Source: Streptomyces sp. NBC_00273
GTDB lineage: Bacteria; Actinomycetota; Actinomycetes; Streptomycetales; Streptomycetaceae
Direction: 5' to 3'
Assembly: GCF_036178145.1 (NCBI RefSeq)
Contig: NZ_CP108067.1
Location: 3,410,001 to 3,474,000 of the forward strand
DNA length: 64,000 nt
Below are positions 8,846 to 21,436 of this stretch, one piece after another; the first letter of the stretch is position 1; each line of letters starts with the position of its first letter. The notes under the pieces were generated by a model. The model ran no database searches, was not told where the DNA came from, and saw nothing but the letters and a program-made list of their open reading frames with translations. The position numbers were made by a program, and so were the translations under genes.

Positions 8846-11218
8846 GTGAGCGGCGATCGGAACGAGAGGCGCGGCGGGACGTGGGACGTCCCGACGGACG
8901 ATCAGTCCGACGCGGAGCCCGAGGTGACGGGCGAGTTCACCATCGACTACACCCCGCCCGCCTGGTACATGCAGGGCGGGACGCCGTCCGTGCAGGTACC
9001 GGGACTCCCCGAGGGCAGCGGCTTCGAGCCCCACCGTCCGTCGGAGCTGGGATCGCCCTCGACGATGCGGATCGCTCCGCCGGTCCCGCAGACGCCGTCC
9101 GACGGAGCGGGCCTGCCGGCTCCCTTCCCGCCCGTTCCCGCGGCCCCGGTCGAACCGGCCCCGGCGCACCAGGCTCCGGCACTGCCGTACTCGACCCCGG
9201 CCCCGGTGCCCGCCCCGACCGAGGTTCCCGCACCGGCTCCGGCGGCCGAGGCTCCGGCTCCTGCTCCGGCCCCCTTCGAGTCGGCGCTGCCCTACGCGGC
9301 CCCGGCCCCGGCCCCGGTTCCCGCCCCGAGCGAGGCGCCTGCCCCGGCTCCGGCTCCGGTCGAGGCGCCTGCCCCTGCTCCGGTCAAGGCTGCGGCTCCC
9401 GCCGAGAACGCTCCGTCGGCGCTCGAAGCCCCGGCACCGGTCGAGCCGTTCCCGGCCCCGACCCCGGTCGCCGACGTGCCCGTACCCGTGCCCGCGGCCG
9501 AGGAGGTCGCTCCGGAGCCGGCTCCCGTCGACCCCCCGCCCGTGACGCCGTTCCCCGCCCTGCCGCCCGTCGACGTGGTCACGCCGTACCCGGCCCTGCC
9601 GTCGGCCCCCCTCGTGGAGCCGGTAGCCGAGCCGGTCGCGGAGCCGGCGGAGGTTCCGCCCGCGCCCTGGGCCGGACCGCAGAGCACTCCCGCCGAGGGA
9701 ACGCCCGTACTGCCGCCCGCCGAGCAGCCCGCAGCGGCGCAGGCGCCAGCGCCGGTCAACCCCGCGGACGCGCCCCCGGCCGTCGTGGAGAACCCGTTCG
9801 GGGGACCCGCCGGCGAACTGCCGTCGCCGCCGCCCGCGTTCGGAGCTCCGGACGCCTACCCGTTCCCGCCGCCGGCTCCCGCTCCGCCGCAGCCCCAGCA
9901 GCCCCAGCACTACGACCCGCGCACCGCCGGCCAGTGGTCGCCCGGGCCCGGGCAGCAGCAAACCCCGCAGCACCAGCCCCAACCGCACCCGCAGCCGCAG
10001 CCGCACGACCCGCGCTACTCGGCCGGCCAGACCGGTGGCGGCGCGCCCCTCGGCTACACCGCCGCCGTCGAGCTGTCGTCCGACCGCCTGCTGCGCAACA
10101 AGCAGAAGCCCAAGAACAACAACAACGGCGTCGGCGGCCTGTTCCGCTTCGGCGGCAAGGCGGCCGAAGCGGAGCGCCAGCGCAAGCTGGAGCTGATCCG
10201 CACCCCGGTCATGTCCTGCTACCGGATCGCCGTCATCAGTCTCAAGGGCGGCGTCGGCAAGACCACGACCACCACCGCCCTCGGTGCCACCCTCGCCACC
10301 GAGCGCCAGGACAAGATCCTTGCCATCGACGCGAACCCCGACGCCGGTACGCTCGGCCGCCGGGTCCGCCGCGAGACCGGCGCCACCATCCGGGACCTGG
10401 TCCAGGCGATCCCGTACCTGCACTCGTACATGGACATCCGCCGGTTCACCTCGCAGGCGCCCTCCGGTCTGGAGATCATCGCCAACGACGTGGACCCGGC
10501 CGTCTCCACGACCTTCAACGACGAGGACTACCGCCGCGTCATCGAGACGCTGGGCCGCCAGTACCCGATCATCCTCACCGACTCGGGCACCGGCCTCCTC
10601 TACTCCGCCATGCGCGGCGTCCTGGACCTGGCCGATCAGCTGATCATCATCTCGACCCCGTCCGTGGACGGCGCCAGCAGTGCCAGCACCACCCTCGACT
10701 GGCTCTCCGCGCACGGGTACGCCGACCTCGTCTCGCGCTCCCTCACCGTCATCTCGGGGGTCCGCGAGACCAGCAAGATGATCAAGATCGAGGACATCGT
10801 GCAGCACTTCGAGACCCGCTGCCGCGGTGTCGTCGTGGTGCCGTTCGACGAGCACCTCGCGGCCGGCGCCGAGGTCGACCTCGACATGATGCGGCCCAAG
10901 ACGCGCGAGGCGTACTTCAACCTCTCCGCACTCGTGGCCGAGGACTTCCTGCGGGCCCAGCAGCAGGCCCCGCAGGGGCACTGGGGTGCGCCGCAGCAGC
11001 CCCACGCTCCTCAGCAGCCTTACGGGCAGCAGCCCCCTCAGCAGCCCCAGCCGTACGGCCAGCCCCCGGGCCAACCCCCGTACCAGCAGCCGCCGCAGCA
11101 GCAGCAGCCCTACGGACAGCCGTACCCCCAGCCCGGCCAGCCCTGGCAGCAGCCCCAGGCCCCGCAGCAGCAGCCGCCCCAGCCCCAGCAGCCCCCGCGC
11201 GACCCGCGCCTCGGCTGA
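8846..11218 (+). CDS. SCO5717-type ParA/MinD-like ATPase with Pro/Ala-rich and Gln/Pro-rich arms
   Basis: This 790-residue protein has three parts. A long low-complexity N-terminal arm (about residues 70-410) is rich in Pro, Ala and Val. A ParA/MinD-type ATPase domain has the deviant Walker A motif [10 protein letters not shown] near residues 467-476 and later Asp motifs (AIDANPD, LTDSGTG). A C-terminal tail of about 75 residues is almost only Gln, Pro, Gly and Tyr. It matches the growth-regulating ATPase encoded next to the Streptomyces ESX locus (SCO5717 in S. coelicolor). The GTG at 8846 was chosen because AGGAGGA precedes it. The arms are probably unstructured, and the ATPase may position the secretion machine or a cargo; that function is inferred. 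Confidence 0.88.
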   Translation: MSGDRNERRGGTWDVPTDDQSDAEPEVTGEFTIDYTPPAWYMQGGTPSVQVPGLPEGSGFEPHRPSELGSPSTMRIAPPVPQTPSDGAGLPAPFPPVPAAPVEPAPAHQAPALPYSTPAPVPAPTEVPAPAPAAEAPAPAPAPFESALPYAAPAPAPVPAPSEAPAPAPAPVEAPAPAPVKAAAPAENAPSALEAPAPVEPFPAPTPVADVPVPVPAAEEVAPEPAPVDPPPVTPFPALPPVDVVTPYPALPSAPLVEPVAEPVAEPAEVPPAPWAGPQSTPAEGTPVLPPAEQPAAAQAPAPVNPADAPPAVVENPFGGPAGELPSPPPAFGAPDAYPFPPPAPAPPQPQQPQHYDPRTAGQWSPGPGQQQTPQHQPQPHPQPQPHDPRYSAGQTGGGAPLGYTAAVELSSDRLLRNKQKPKNNNNGVGGLFRFGGKAAEAERQRKLELIRTPVMSCYRIAVISLKGGVGKTTTTTALGATLATERQDKILAIDANPDAGTLGRRVRRETGATIRDLVQAIPYLHSYMDIRRFTSQAPSGLEIIANDVDPAVSTTFNDEDYRRVIETLGRQYPIILTDSGTGLLYSAMRGVLDLADQLIIISTPSVDGASSASTTLDWLSAHGYADLVSRSLTVISGVRETSKMIKIEDIVQHFETRCRGVVVVPFDEHLAAGAEVDLDMMRPKTREAYFNLSALVAEDFLRAQQQAPQGHWGAPQQPHAPQQPYGQQPPQQPQPYGQPPGQPPYQQPPQQQQPYGQPYPQPGQPWQQPQAPQQQPPQPQQPPRDPRLG

Positions 11219-11231
11219 CCGGCGACACAGC

Positions 11232-11270
11232 GAAGGGCCCGTACCACCCCGAGGGGGGTACGGGCCCTTC
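11232..11270. terminator. Bidirectional terminator hairpin
   Basis: A perfect 14-bp stem (11232-11245 with 11257-11270) has an inner C-run/G-run that can extend it. It lies between the convergent ParA-like ATPase gene and ribF and can serve both. Confidence 0.85.
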
Positions 11271-11281
11271 CGCTTCGTTCG

Positions 11282-12238
11282 TCAGCGCTTCAAGTCGTAC
11301 GCGTCCGTCAACACCCGCGCCCGCTTCACGTCGTTCGCGATCGCTTCCAGCAGCCCGTCCAGCGACTCGAACTTCGCCATCCCCCGCACGTAGGCCAGGA
11401 AGTCGACGGCGACGTGCATCCCGTACAGGTCCAGCCCCACGCGGTCGATCGCGTACGCCTCCACGGTCCGCTCGGTCGCGTCGAACTGCACGTTCGTCCC
11501 CACCGAGATCGCCGCGGGCATCCGCTCGCCGTCCGCCGTCAGCCAGCCCGCGTAGACCCCGTCCGCCGGGATCGCGGTGTGCGGCTGCGTCTCGACGTTC
11601 GCCGTCGGGTAGCCGAGTTCGCGCCCGCGCTGCGCACCGCGCACCACCACGCCCTCGACCCGGTGCGGACGCCCCAGGATCTCCGCCGCGCCGTCCATGT
11701 CGCCCTCCGAGACCAGCCTGCGTGCCAGCGTCGAGGAGAACGGCACCCCGCCGCCCGCCTCGCCCCGCTCGACCAGGTCCACGACGTCCACCTCGTAGTC
11801 GTACGTGGAGCCCAGCTCGCGAAGGAAGTCGACGTTCCCGGCGGCCCGGTGGCCGAAGCGGAAGTTCGGACCCTCGATGACGGCGCGCGCGTGCAGCTTG
11901 TCGACGAGGACCTTCACGATGAAGTCGGCCGGGGACAGCTGGGAGAACTCCGCCGTGAACGGCAGGATCAGCAGCGCGTCCACCCCCAGCCCGGCCATCA
12001 GCTCGGCGCGCCGGTCGTACGGGGCCAGGATCGGCGGGTGGCTGCCGGGGCGGACCACCTCGCTCGGGTGCGGGTCGAAGGTGACCACCACGGAGGGGAC
12101 GCCGAGCTCGCGCGCCGTGGCCACCGCCCGCCCGATGATCAGCTGATGTCCCCGGTGCACGCCGTCGTAGGAGCCGATGGTGACGACGCTGCGTCCCCAG
12201 TCCTGGGGGATGTCCTCCAAGCCACGCCAGCGCTGCAC
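11282..12238 (-). CDS. ribF: Bifunctional riboflavin kinase/FAD synthetase
   Basis: RibF phosphorylates riboflavin to FMN and adenylates FMN to FAD in the cytoplasm. The 318-residue protein has the usual bacterial length. The N-terminal adenylyltransferase domain shows GSYDGVHRGHQ (the HxGH nucleotide-binding motif). The C-terminal riboflavin kinase domain shows YPTANVE and a following acidic EAYAIDRVGLDLYG stretch. It starts with ATG at 12238. RibF next to truB and rbfA is the conserved actinobacterial order, but here a very large gene is inserted between ribF and truB. A bidirectional hairpin lies just beyond its stop. Confidence 0.96.
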   Translation of the reverse strand: MQRWRGLEDIPQDWGRSVVTIGSYDGVHRGHQLIIGRAVATARELGVPSVVVTFDPHPSEVVRPGSHPPILAPYDRRAELMAGLGVDALLILPFTAEFSQLSPADFIVKVLVDKLHARAVIEGPNFRFGHRAAGNVDFLRELGSTYDYEVDVVDLVERGEAGGGVPFSSTLARRLVSEGDMDGAAEILGRPHRVEGVVVRGAQRGRELGYPTANVETQPHTAIPADGVYAGWLTADGERMPAAISVGTNVQFDATERTVEAYAIDRVGLDLYGMHVAVDFLAYVRGMAKFESLDGLLEAIANDVKRARVLTDAYDLKR

Positions 12239-12364
12239 TGTGACCGCTCCTCGCCCGAACCCGTTTAGTCCTTGAACTGATTGCCGATTGCAGGTCTAAG
12301 ACTGCCATGCCGGTGGCCGGTGCCCCGCATCGGCATCTGACTGGATGCGCCACCGTGTCTGTCG

Positions 12365-15300
12365 TCACGTCACGTCCGCGGCCGCCCTGCTCAGGGTCTC
12401 CACCGTCTGCCGGGCGCTCGGCCCGAGCAGGGCCGCGGCCTCCGCTCCCGCCGTCGCCTGCCAGCGGGCCACCAGCGCCCCGAAGGCCGGTTCGGCCCGG
12501 GCCAGCTCCACCGTCCGCCGTTCGAAGACCGCCGCCCCGCCCGGGGCCCGCAGCAGCTGCCGCCCGGTGCGCCGCAGCAACTCCCGCGTACGCGCCTCCC
12601 GGCGCCCGGAGGCCCCGGCCGCGACGGCTCCGAGGAACACGTCGAGCACCTGCGGATCAACCTCCTCGCGCAGCAGGGTGTCGGCCAGCTCACCGCGCAG
12701 CGGGTGGGAGGCCTCGCCGCCCGGTGCGGCCAGTACGACGGCCAGTGCGGCCCGCACCACGGCCGGGGCGCCGAGGAGCAGGTCCAGGACCAGGGGCCGC
12801 ACCACCGAGGCGGCGGCCGGGCCCTGGTCGAGCCGCCGGTCCACGAAGAAGGCGGCGTGCGGCGCGTCCCCGGGGTTCCGTGCGAGGTGCTCCCGTACGA
12901 GGTCACCCGCGCGTCGGGCCAGCCCCGGCGTGGTCAGCGCGGCCAGGGCGCGCACCACCTCCCCGTCGGCCCGGGCCCGCAGGGCGGCGAACACCTCGCC
13001 CGGGTCGGGCAGCACGGGCAGGGCCGCGACCAGCGCCGCCGCGGGCAGCCGGGAGCCGGGCTCGGGGTCGCGGAAGCAGGCGAGGGCGTCGGGCAGGTAG
13101 CGACCGCGCACCTGCGGGTCGCGGAGCAGGATCGCGAGTGCGCTGCCGTGCAGGGTGGTGTCGGCGGGGCGGGCGAGCAGCGTCTGGGCGGCGTGGCGCA
13201 GCAGCTCGCGGTCGGCGGGGGTGCGCACGTGCGGGGCGGTGGCGAGCCCGTAGGCGGCGGCTGCGACCCGCCGCCCGGGGCGTTCGTCCTGCGCCCAGCG
13301 GTCGACGGCCCGGCACAGGGCGGACGGCTCCTCCTCGGCGAGTACGGCGAGCAGCTCGTCGGCGCGCGGGTGCGCGGCGGTGACGAGCGCCTCGGTGAGG
13401 TCGTCCACGGCGAGGCCGCGGTGGGTGTGCAGCAGGGCCTGCGCGGCAGTGGCGACGGTGGCCCCGGGGCGGCCGCGCAGCCGGCGGCCGTCGGTGAACC
13501 AGGCGCAGAGCAGCGGCTGCGCGCGCTGCGGGTCCCGGGCGAGGCGGCGGGCCGCGGCATCGAGGTAGCGGTCGCCGGGGACTGCCTCGGCTGGGTCGGC
13601 GGGCAGCAGCCGGCGCAGCAGGTCGAGGCGGTCGGGCTCGGGCAGCCGCAGCCGGTTCCAGAACCAGCCGCCGAACTCCCCCGGGCCGGCGCGGGCCACG
13701 TGCTCGGCGAGGGCGTGCAGGACGGGGAGGTGGGGCCGGGCGTCGGGGGCCCGGAGCAGGGTTTCGCGCAGTAGCCGGGCGGCCCACCAGGCGCTGTCCG
13801 CAGTGGCCCGCTCCGGTTCCTCGGTGAAACGGTTGAGCCGGTGGACCAGCCCGGTGAGCTCGCCGCGCAGCCGGTCGGGGGCGAGCCTGCGCAGGGCCTC
13901 CAGGACGGGCCCGATGCGGTGCCGGGGCACGGGCGGCCCGGGTTCGGCGAGGCCGTGGACGAGCAGGCCGAGGGCCGTCGGAACGTCCAGGTGGCCGGCC
14001 TGGATCCAGTCGGACAGCTCCTCGTGGGCGAAGCGGTAGCCGGGCCCGGCGGGCACCAGCAGTCCCTCGGTGAGCACGGCGGAAGCCCAGCCGGTACGCC
14101 AGGGGAACAGTTCCTCGAACGAGGCCCGGTCCAGCTGACCCTGCCCGGGTCCCAGGACGCGCCGCGCGGCCTCGTGGACCCGGCCGGCCACGCGGGCCGC
14201 GAGCCGCTTGACCCCGGGCCCGTGCACCTTGGCGCCGCCGGCGTCGGCACAGGCCGAGGCGATGCGGACGGCGGTGCGCAGGCACAGCAGGTCCAGGTGC
14301 GCGGCGAAGACCTCGTCGCGGCCGGGGCGTCCGGCGGTGACCCCGGCGGCCCGGATCCCGGCGAGCAGGTGCAGGGTGAGCGGGTGCCGGGCGTCGGCTT
14401 CCCGGACGGCGTCCGCGGGGATGCCGAGGCGGGCCCGGGCCGTCTCGGCCTCGGCGGCGTCGAGGTCCGCGAGCGGGAGGGCCGGCGGCAGCCGTCGGGC
14501 GGGCCGGGCCGGGGTGTGGAGCGCCCCGGGCGGGTAGAGGGCGCCCGCCCCTTCCCAGTACTCGGGCCGGGCGGCGACGACGAGCCGGGTCCCGGTCGCG
14601 TGCAGCCACGCGGCGGTGGCGTTGGTCCAGGGGCCGAGCCGGTGGGCGAGCTCCGGCGGCATCTCCTCCGGGGCGTCGAGCACGACGAGCAGGCGGCGGC
14701 CGGCGCGGGCGACGACGTGCGCAAGGTGCGCTGCGGTTCCGGCCGCCGGTTGGCTGCGCCGCTCGGCCGGGGTAGTTCCGCTGAAGCCCGGCGCCGACTG
14801 CCCGCACCCCTCGACCGGGGTAGTTCCGCCGGAGCTGGCTACCGGTTGGCTGCGACGCTCGCCAGGTGGGGTTCCTGCAGGGCCCGGCGCCGGCTGGCTG
14901 CGCCCCTCGCCCGAGCCCGGCGCCGGCTGGCCGCACCCCTCGACCGGGATCGTTCCGCCCGAGCCGGATACCGGTTGGCCGTGCCGCTCGGCCGGGGCGG
15001 GTCCGGTGGGGTCGGGCGCGTGCCGGGGCGTCTCCTCGGGCACCGGACGTCGCGAGGGGTCGGAGGGCGCGGCGGTAGTGCGTTCGGCGCCCTGCGAGAG
15101 GGGCCCCGACACGCTCCCGGCCCCGTCGTGACCGCGCGCGGCCGCGACGATCCGGGCCGCCTCGGTCAGGGCCCGGGTCGCCGCGTCGGCCAGGGAGGTG
15201 TCGGTGGCACGGAGGTCCGCGCCGCGCAGCCACAGGGTCGGCGCCGGGCAGACACCCCGCGCGCGGCGTACGGCCAGGGCCGTGGTGCGGCCCGTACCCG

Positions 15301-16084
15301 GGTCTCCCACGAGGCCGAGGACCGTGCGGTCCCCGGTGGTGAAGGCGGCCAGTTCGGCGGCGATGCCCGGGCGCTCCACGGGTGCCGGCTCGTCCCGGGG
15401 GACAGCGGCGCCGAGCGTGGTCGCGGTCAGTTCCAGCGCCCCGGCGAGGTTCAGGTCGGCGCCGTGGCCGGGCACGGTCGCGGCATTGCGCTCCAGCAGT
15501 GCGGCCAGCGGGCCGTGCGGATCGACGTCGGCCGCCGCCCGCAGGGCCACCGCGAAGCCTCCGGAGCGGTGTTCCGCCCGCAGCGCGGTGCCCACCACCG
15601 CGAGCACCGCTCCGGTCCCGGCGTCGAGCACCGGACCCCCGGATGCCTCCCCGCCCAGCAACAGCGCGTCCCGGCCGTCGGTGCCGATCGCCAGCTCCAC
15701 GGCCACGCCCCCGGGCACCGCGTGGGACCGGTCCACCGCCGAGTAGCTGACCTCCGCGCCCCCCAGCACCCGCGCCTGCCGCCATCCCCGCGCGGGCAGC
15801 CGTACGTAGGTACCGGGATCGATCGCCTCGCGCAGCGCCACCGGGAGCGGTCGCATTCCGAGTCCGTCGGTCCGCACCAGCGCCAGCGCGAGTCCCGGCA
15901 GGGCGGTCACGTCCGCCGCCTCGGCCAGCCAGGTCCGCCCGGCGGGTCCCGGCGCGCGCACTACCACCCGGGTCAGCCCGTCGACGGCCTCGTGACTGGT
16001 GACCACCGTCCCGCGGTCGTCGGCGACGAACCCACTGCCGCGCGCCCGCCCCGCGGGATCGCAGATTGTGACGAGCTCCGCCAT
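12365..16084 (-). CDS. Large trypsin-like protease/P-loop NTPase fusion of unknown role
   Basis: This 1239-residue protein joins an N-terminal trypsin-like domain (about 1-190) to a P-loop module (about 240-550) and a long alpha-helical, Arg/Leu-rich C-terminal region that looks like helical repeats. In the protease domain, His31 (TSHEAV) and Ser148 (EASGGPV) occupy catalytic positions, but the usual Asp position reads Ala66 (GLALALVR). The P-loop reads GDPGTGRTT, with Arg266 where Lys is normal. A repetitive Pro/Gly linker splits the P-loop from LLVVLDAPEE, a possible Walker B. The domain order recalls STAND-type NTPases with protease effectors, found in signalling and defence. The start at 16084 fits family N-termini. 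The function is unknown. Confidence 0.75.
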   Translation of the reverse strand: MAELVTICDPAGRARGSGFVADDRGTVVTSHEAVDGLTRVVVRAPGPAGRTWLAEAADVTALPGLALALVRTDGLGMRPLPVALREAIDPGTYVRLPARGWRQARVLGGAEVSYSAVDRSHAVPGGVAVELAIGTDGRDALLLGGEASGGPVLDAGTGAVLAVVGTALRAEHRSGGFAVALRAAADVDPHGPLAALLERNAATVPGHGADLNLAGALELTATTLGAAVPRDEPAPVERPGIAAELAAFTTGDRTVLGLVGDPGTGRTTALAVRRARGVCPAPTLWLRGADLRATDTSLADAATRALTEAARIVAAARGHDGAGSVSGPLSQGAERTTAAPSDPSRRPVPEETPRHAPDPTGPAPAERHGQPVSGSGGTIPVEGCGQPAPGSGEGRSQPAPGPAGTPPGERRSQPVASSGGTTPVEGCGQSAPGFSGTTPAERRSQPAAGTAAHLAHVVARAGRRLLVVLDAPEEMPPELAHRLGPWTNATAAWLHATGTRLVVAARPEYWEGAGALYPPGALHTPARPARRLPPALPLADLDAAEAETARARLGIPADAVREADARHPLTLHLLAGIRAAGVTAGRPGRDEVFAAHLDLLCLRTAVRIASACADAGGAKVHGPGVKRLAARVAGRVHEAARRVLGPGQGQLDRASFEELFPWRTGWASAVLTEGLLVPAGPGYRFAHEELSDWIQAGHLDVPTALGLLVHGLAEPGPPVPRHRIGPVLEALRRLAPDRLRGELTGLVHRLNRFTEEPERATADSAWWAARLLRETLLRAPDARPHLPVLHALAEHVARAGPGEFGGWFWNRLRLPEPDRLDLLRRLLPADPAEAVPGDRYLDAAARRLARDPQRAQPLLCAWFTDGRRLRGRPGATVATAAQALLHTHRGLAVDDLTEALVTAAHPRADELLAVLAEEEPSALCRAVDRWAQDERPGRRVAAAAYGLATAPHVRTPADRELLRHAAQTLLARPADTTLHGSALAILLRDPQVRGRYLPDALACFRDPEPGSRLPAAALVAALPVLPDPGEVFAALRARADGEVVRALAALTTPGLARRAGDLVREHLARNPGDAPHAAFFVDRRLDQGPAAASVVRPLVLDLLLGAPAVVRAALAVVLAAPGGEASHPLRGELADTLLREEVDPQVLDVFLGAVAAGASGRREARTRELLRRTGRQLLRAPGGAAVFERRTVELARAEPAFGALVARWQATAGAEAAALLGPSARQTVETLSRAAADVT
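14745..15010. repeat. Degenerate tandem repeats inside the protease/P-loop gene
   Basis: Several imperfect copies of a 30-60 bp unit encode repeated phrases like GGTTPVEGCGQ and PAERRSQP in the linker between the P-loop and the Walker B region. The units stay in frame. Such repeats usually mark a flexible linker that can change length by slippage. Confidence 0.7.
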
Positions 16085-16222
16085 GGCCGCACCACTCCCC
16101 GCACCGCTCCCCCGCAACACCCCGTGCTCACGACGGTAGGCAGGTGAAGATCAGCACGAAAAGCACGCGAGGCGAAAGCGCCCCCTTACGCTCCCTCCGT
16201 CACTCCGAGCGCCTGCTCGGAC

Positions 16223-16252
16223 GGGTGAATAGAGGGGTCCGGGTGGATAGAG
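16223..16252. promoter_or_regulatory. Direct repeat upstream of the protease/P-loop gene
   Basis: Two copies of GGGTGRATAGAG (16223-16234 and 16241-16252) lie 18 bp apart, 140-170 bp upstream of the minus-strand start at 16084. They could be an operator; no regulator is identified. Confidence 0.35.
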
Positions 16253-16269
16253 ACCTACCCGAGGGGGGT

Positions 16270-16313
16270 CGTGGAGCGGTGAGCGGCAGTCCATGTGCGC
16301 TCACCGCTCCACG
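16270..16313. terminator. Terminator hairpin after truB
   Basis: A perfect 16-bp stem (16270-16285 with 16298-16313) closes a 12-nt loop just beyond the truB stop. It should end the minus-strand rimP-to-truB cluster before the large protease/P-loop gene. Confidence 0.8.
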
Positions 16314-16327
16314 TCAACACCCGATCG

Positions 16328-17236
16328 TCAGGCGAAGACCGCGAGGGACTTCGCCTTTCCGTTCTTGTTCTCGACGAGCCCGAGCAGCTGCCCCTGCGGC
16401 CCGAAGACCGCGACCGTGCGGCCCGCCTCGTACTCCTGCGGCATGTCGATCCGCACGCCGTTGGCGAGCAGCGAGGCCCGCCGGGCGTCCAGGTCCCAGC
16501 GCGGGAAGGCCGCGGCTGCCGCCTCGCCGATGGGCATGACGGTCAGCTCCTCCTGGAGCTGGTCCAGGGTCCGTGCCTTGTCGAGCTTGTACGGGCCCAC
16601 CCGCGTGCGGCGCAGCGCGGTCAGGTGCCCGCCGACGCCGAGGTCGGCGCCGAGGTCACGGGCGAGGGCGCGGATGTACGTACCGCTGGAGCAGACGACG
16701 GAGACGACGAGGTCGACGACCTTCGTGCCGTCCTCGGCCTCCGCCTCGCGCATGTCGTACACCTGGAACGACGAGATGGTCACCGGCCGGGCCGGGATCT
16801 CGAAGTCCTCGCCGTCGCGGGCGCGCTTGTAGGAGCGCACGCCCTTGATCTTGATGGCGCTGACCTTGGACGGGACCTGCATGATCTCGCCGGACAGCTT
16901 GGCGATGCCCGCGTCCACGGCTTCCCGGGTGACCCCGGTGGCGTCCGTGGAGGAGGTGATCTCGCCCTCGGCGTCGTCCGTCAGGGTGTCCTGGCCCAGG
17001 CGGATCGTACCGAGGTACTCCTTCTCCGTGAGCGCGAGGTGGCCGAGCAGCTTGGTGGCCTTCTCCACGCCCAGGACCAGCACGCCGGTCGCCATCGGGT
17101 CGAGCGTGCCGGCGTGGCCGACGCGGCGGGTCTTGGCGATCCCGCGCATCTTGGCGACCACGTCGTGCGAAGTGAAGCCGGACGGCTTGTCGACGATGAC
17201 AAGACCGTCCGGAGTCTTCCCTGCATTGGTGCTCAT
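16328..17236 (-). CDS. truB: tRNA pseudouridine-55 synthase
   Basis: TruB converts U55 in the T-loop of tRNAs to pseudouridine. The 302-residue protein has the family's usual length. It carries VIVDKPSGFTSHDVV and the catalytic segment RVGHAGTLDPMATGVL, whose Asp is the nucleophile, plus a C-terminal PUA-like region. The start ATG overlaps the rbfA stop (ATGA), so rbfA and truB are coupled. It lies at the end of the translation cluster and is followed by a strong hairpin. The two T-loops in the Y-RNA-like units near 56.6-56.9 kb have the loop form that TruB recognises. Confidence 0.97.
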   Translation of the reverse strand: MSTNAGKTPDGLVIVDKPSGFTSHDVVAKMRGIAKTRRVGHAGTLDPMATGVLVLGVEKATKLLGHLALTEKEYLGTIRLGQDTLTDDAEGEITSSTDATGVTREAVDAGIAKLSGEIMQVPSKVSAIKIKGVRSYKRARDGEDFEIPARPVTISSFQVYDMREAEAEDGTKVVDLVVSVVCSSGTYIRALARDLGADLGVGGHLTALRRTRVGPYKLDKARTLDQLQEELTVMPIGEAAAAAFPRWDLDARRASLLANGVRIDMPQEYEAGRTVAVFGPQGQLLGLVENKNGKAKSLAVFA

Positions 17237-17694
17237 TCCGCGGCTGCGTCCTCGTCGGAGTCGTCGGCGTCCTCGCCCGGCTTCTTGTACGGGTCGGCGT
17301 CGCCGGCGTACTGCGCGCCGGAGGACACCTCGCGCACCTGGGCGTCGGAGGTCCGGGCCTTTTCGAGGAGGTCCTCGATGGTCTTGGCGTTCTCCGGGAG
17401 TGCGTCCGCGACGAAGGTCAGGGTGGGCGTGAACTTGGTGCCCGCCGCCCGGCCGACCGCGGAACGCAGTACGCCCTTGGCGCTCTCCAGGCCCGCTGCC
17501 GCGCTGGCACGGTCCTCGTCGTCACCGTAGACCGTGTAGAAGACCGTGGCCTCCCGCAGGTCGCCGGTGACCCGGGTGTCCGTGATGGTCACGTGCGTAC
17601 CGAGGCGGGGGTCCTTGACTCCGCGCTGCAGCTTCTCCGCCACCACCTCCCGGATGAGGTCCGCCAGCTTCTTCGCCCGCGCATTGTCGGCCAC
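17233..17694 (-). CDS. rbfA: Ribosome-binding factor A
   Basis: RbfA binds the 30S subunit during late 16S rRNA maturation and cold adaptation. The 153-residue protein shows the KH-like core (ADLIREVVAEKLQRGVKDPRLGTHVTI near the start, then RVTGDLREATVFYTVYG). An acidic tail rich in Asp and Glu extends beyond the core, as in other actinobacterial RbfA proteins. It is followed by truB with a 4-bp overlap and preceded by the DUF503 gene after 28 bp, consistent with one transcription unit. Confidence 0.96.
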   Translation of the reverse strand: MADNARAKKLADLIREVVAEKLQRGVKDPRLGTHVTITDTRVTGDLREATVFYTVYGDDEDRASAAAGLESAKGVLRSAVGRAAGTKFTPTLTFVADALPENAKTIEDLLEKARTSDAQVREVSSGAQYAGDADPYKKPGEDADDSDEDAAAE

Positions 17695-17722
17695 TGGTCC
17701 GTCTCCTTCTTATGTCTTGCTA

Positions 17723-18016
17723 TCAGTCTTCATCACCGTGGAGGCGCCGTCGTACGGACAGCAGCTCCACTTCCGGACGCGCCGCGACCAGCCGCTCGCA
17801 GCGGTCGAGTACGTCCGAGAGGAACCCCGCGTCCCCACTCACCAGAGCGACCCCTATGTGGGCCCTGCGGTGCAGGTCCTGGTCGCCCACTTCCGCCGCG
17901 CTCACGGAGAACTTGCGTTGGAGCTCGGCCACGATGGGCCGGATCACGGAGCGTTTCTCCTTCAGCGAGTGAACGTCGCCGAGGAGCAGATCGAAGGACA
18001 GAGTCCCCACGTACAT
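17723..18016 (-). CDS. ylxP: DUF503 (YlxP-like) protein
   Basis: This 97-residue protein opens with MYVGTLSFDLLLGDVHSLKEKRSVI, the hallmark of the DUF503/YlxP family. These small ferredoxin-like-fold proteins are nearly always encoded between infB and rbfA and are implicated in ribosome or translation biology, but no precise reaction is established. The position here fits exactly. It starts with ATG at 18016, 160 bp beyond the infB stop, with a long hairpin in the gap. Confidence 0.92.
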   Translation of the reverse strand: MYVGTLSFDLLLGDVHSLKEKRSVIRPIVAELQRKFSVSAAEVGDQDLHRRAHIGVALVSGDAGFLSDVLDRCERLVAARPEVELLSVRRRLHGDED

Positions 18017-18099
18017 GCAGTTCCGGATATCCCGCCGGTGCGGGTTCGGTGGCCTGCCGGCCGTCGCTCGGCAGGGTCACCAAACCGTACACGCAACGG

Positions 18100-18138
18100 C
18101 CGGGGCCGATCGACGGATATTCCGCCGACCGGCCCCGG
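18100..18138. terminator. Hairpin between infB and ylxP
   Basis: An 18-bp stem with two mismatches (18100-18117 with 18121-18138) closes a 3-nt loop. It lies after the infB stop on the minus strand and may end or attenuate transcription before ylxP-rbfA-truB. Confidence 0.7.
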
Positions 18139-18175
18139 TGTTACGAGCTACGACACGGTGCGATGTGCCTCGCGC

Positions 18176-21310
<3,135 letters not shown>

Positions 21311-21436
21311 TTCGCTCCTTTTAGGTCCGGGTTACGCCGGACCGTCGCTACTTCATGGGCGTACTCATCGCGTACTCATCGAGTGCTCATCGCAATCTCG
21401 ACCTACTTCCAACTCGCGAGGTACCTGACCGCACGG

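Noticed and set aside
8186..11074. A 962-residue minus-strand ORF opposite the ParA-like gene
   Set aside because: It is a mirror of the Pro/Ala-rich arm; the plus-strand frame has clear Walker motifs and a ribosome-binding site.
1..11218. EccD in the window
   Set aside because: No protein with a ubiquitin-like domain and about eleven membrane helices is present; it must be outside the window.
14745..15010. CRISPR array
   Set aside because: The repeats are degenerate, in frame and coding, with no constant repeat/spacer pattern.
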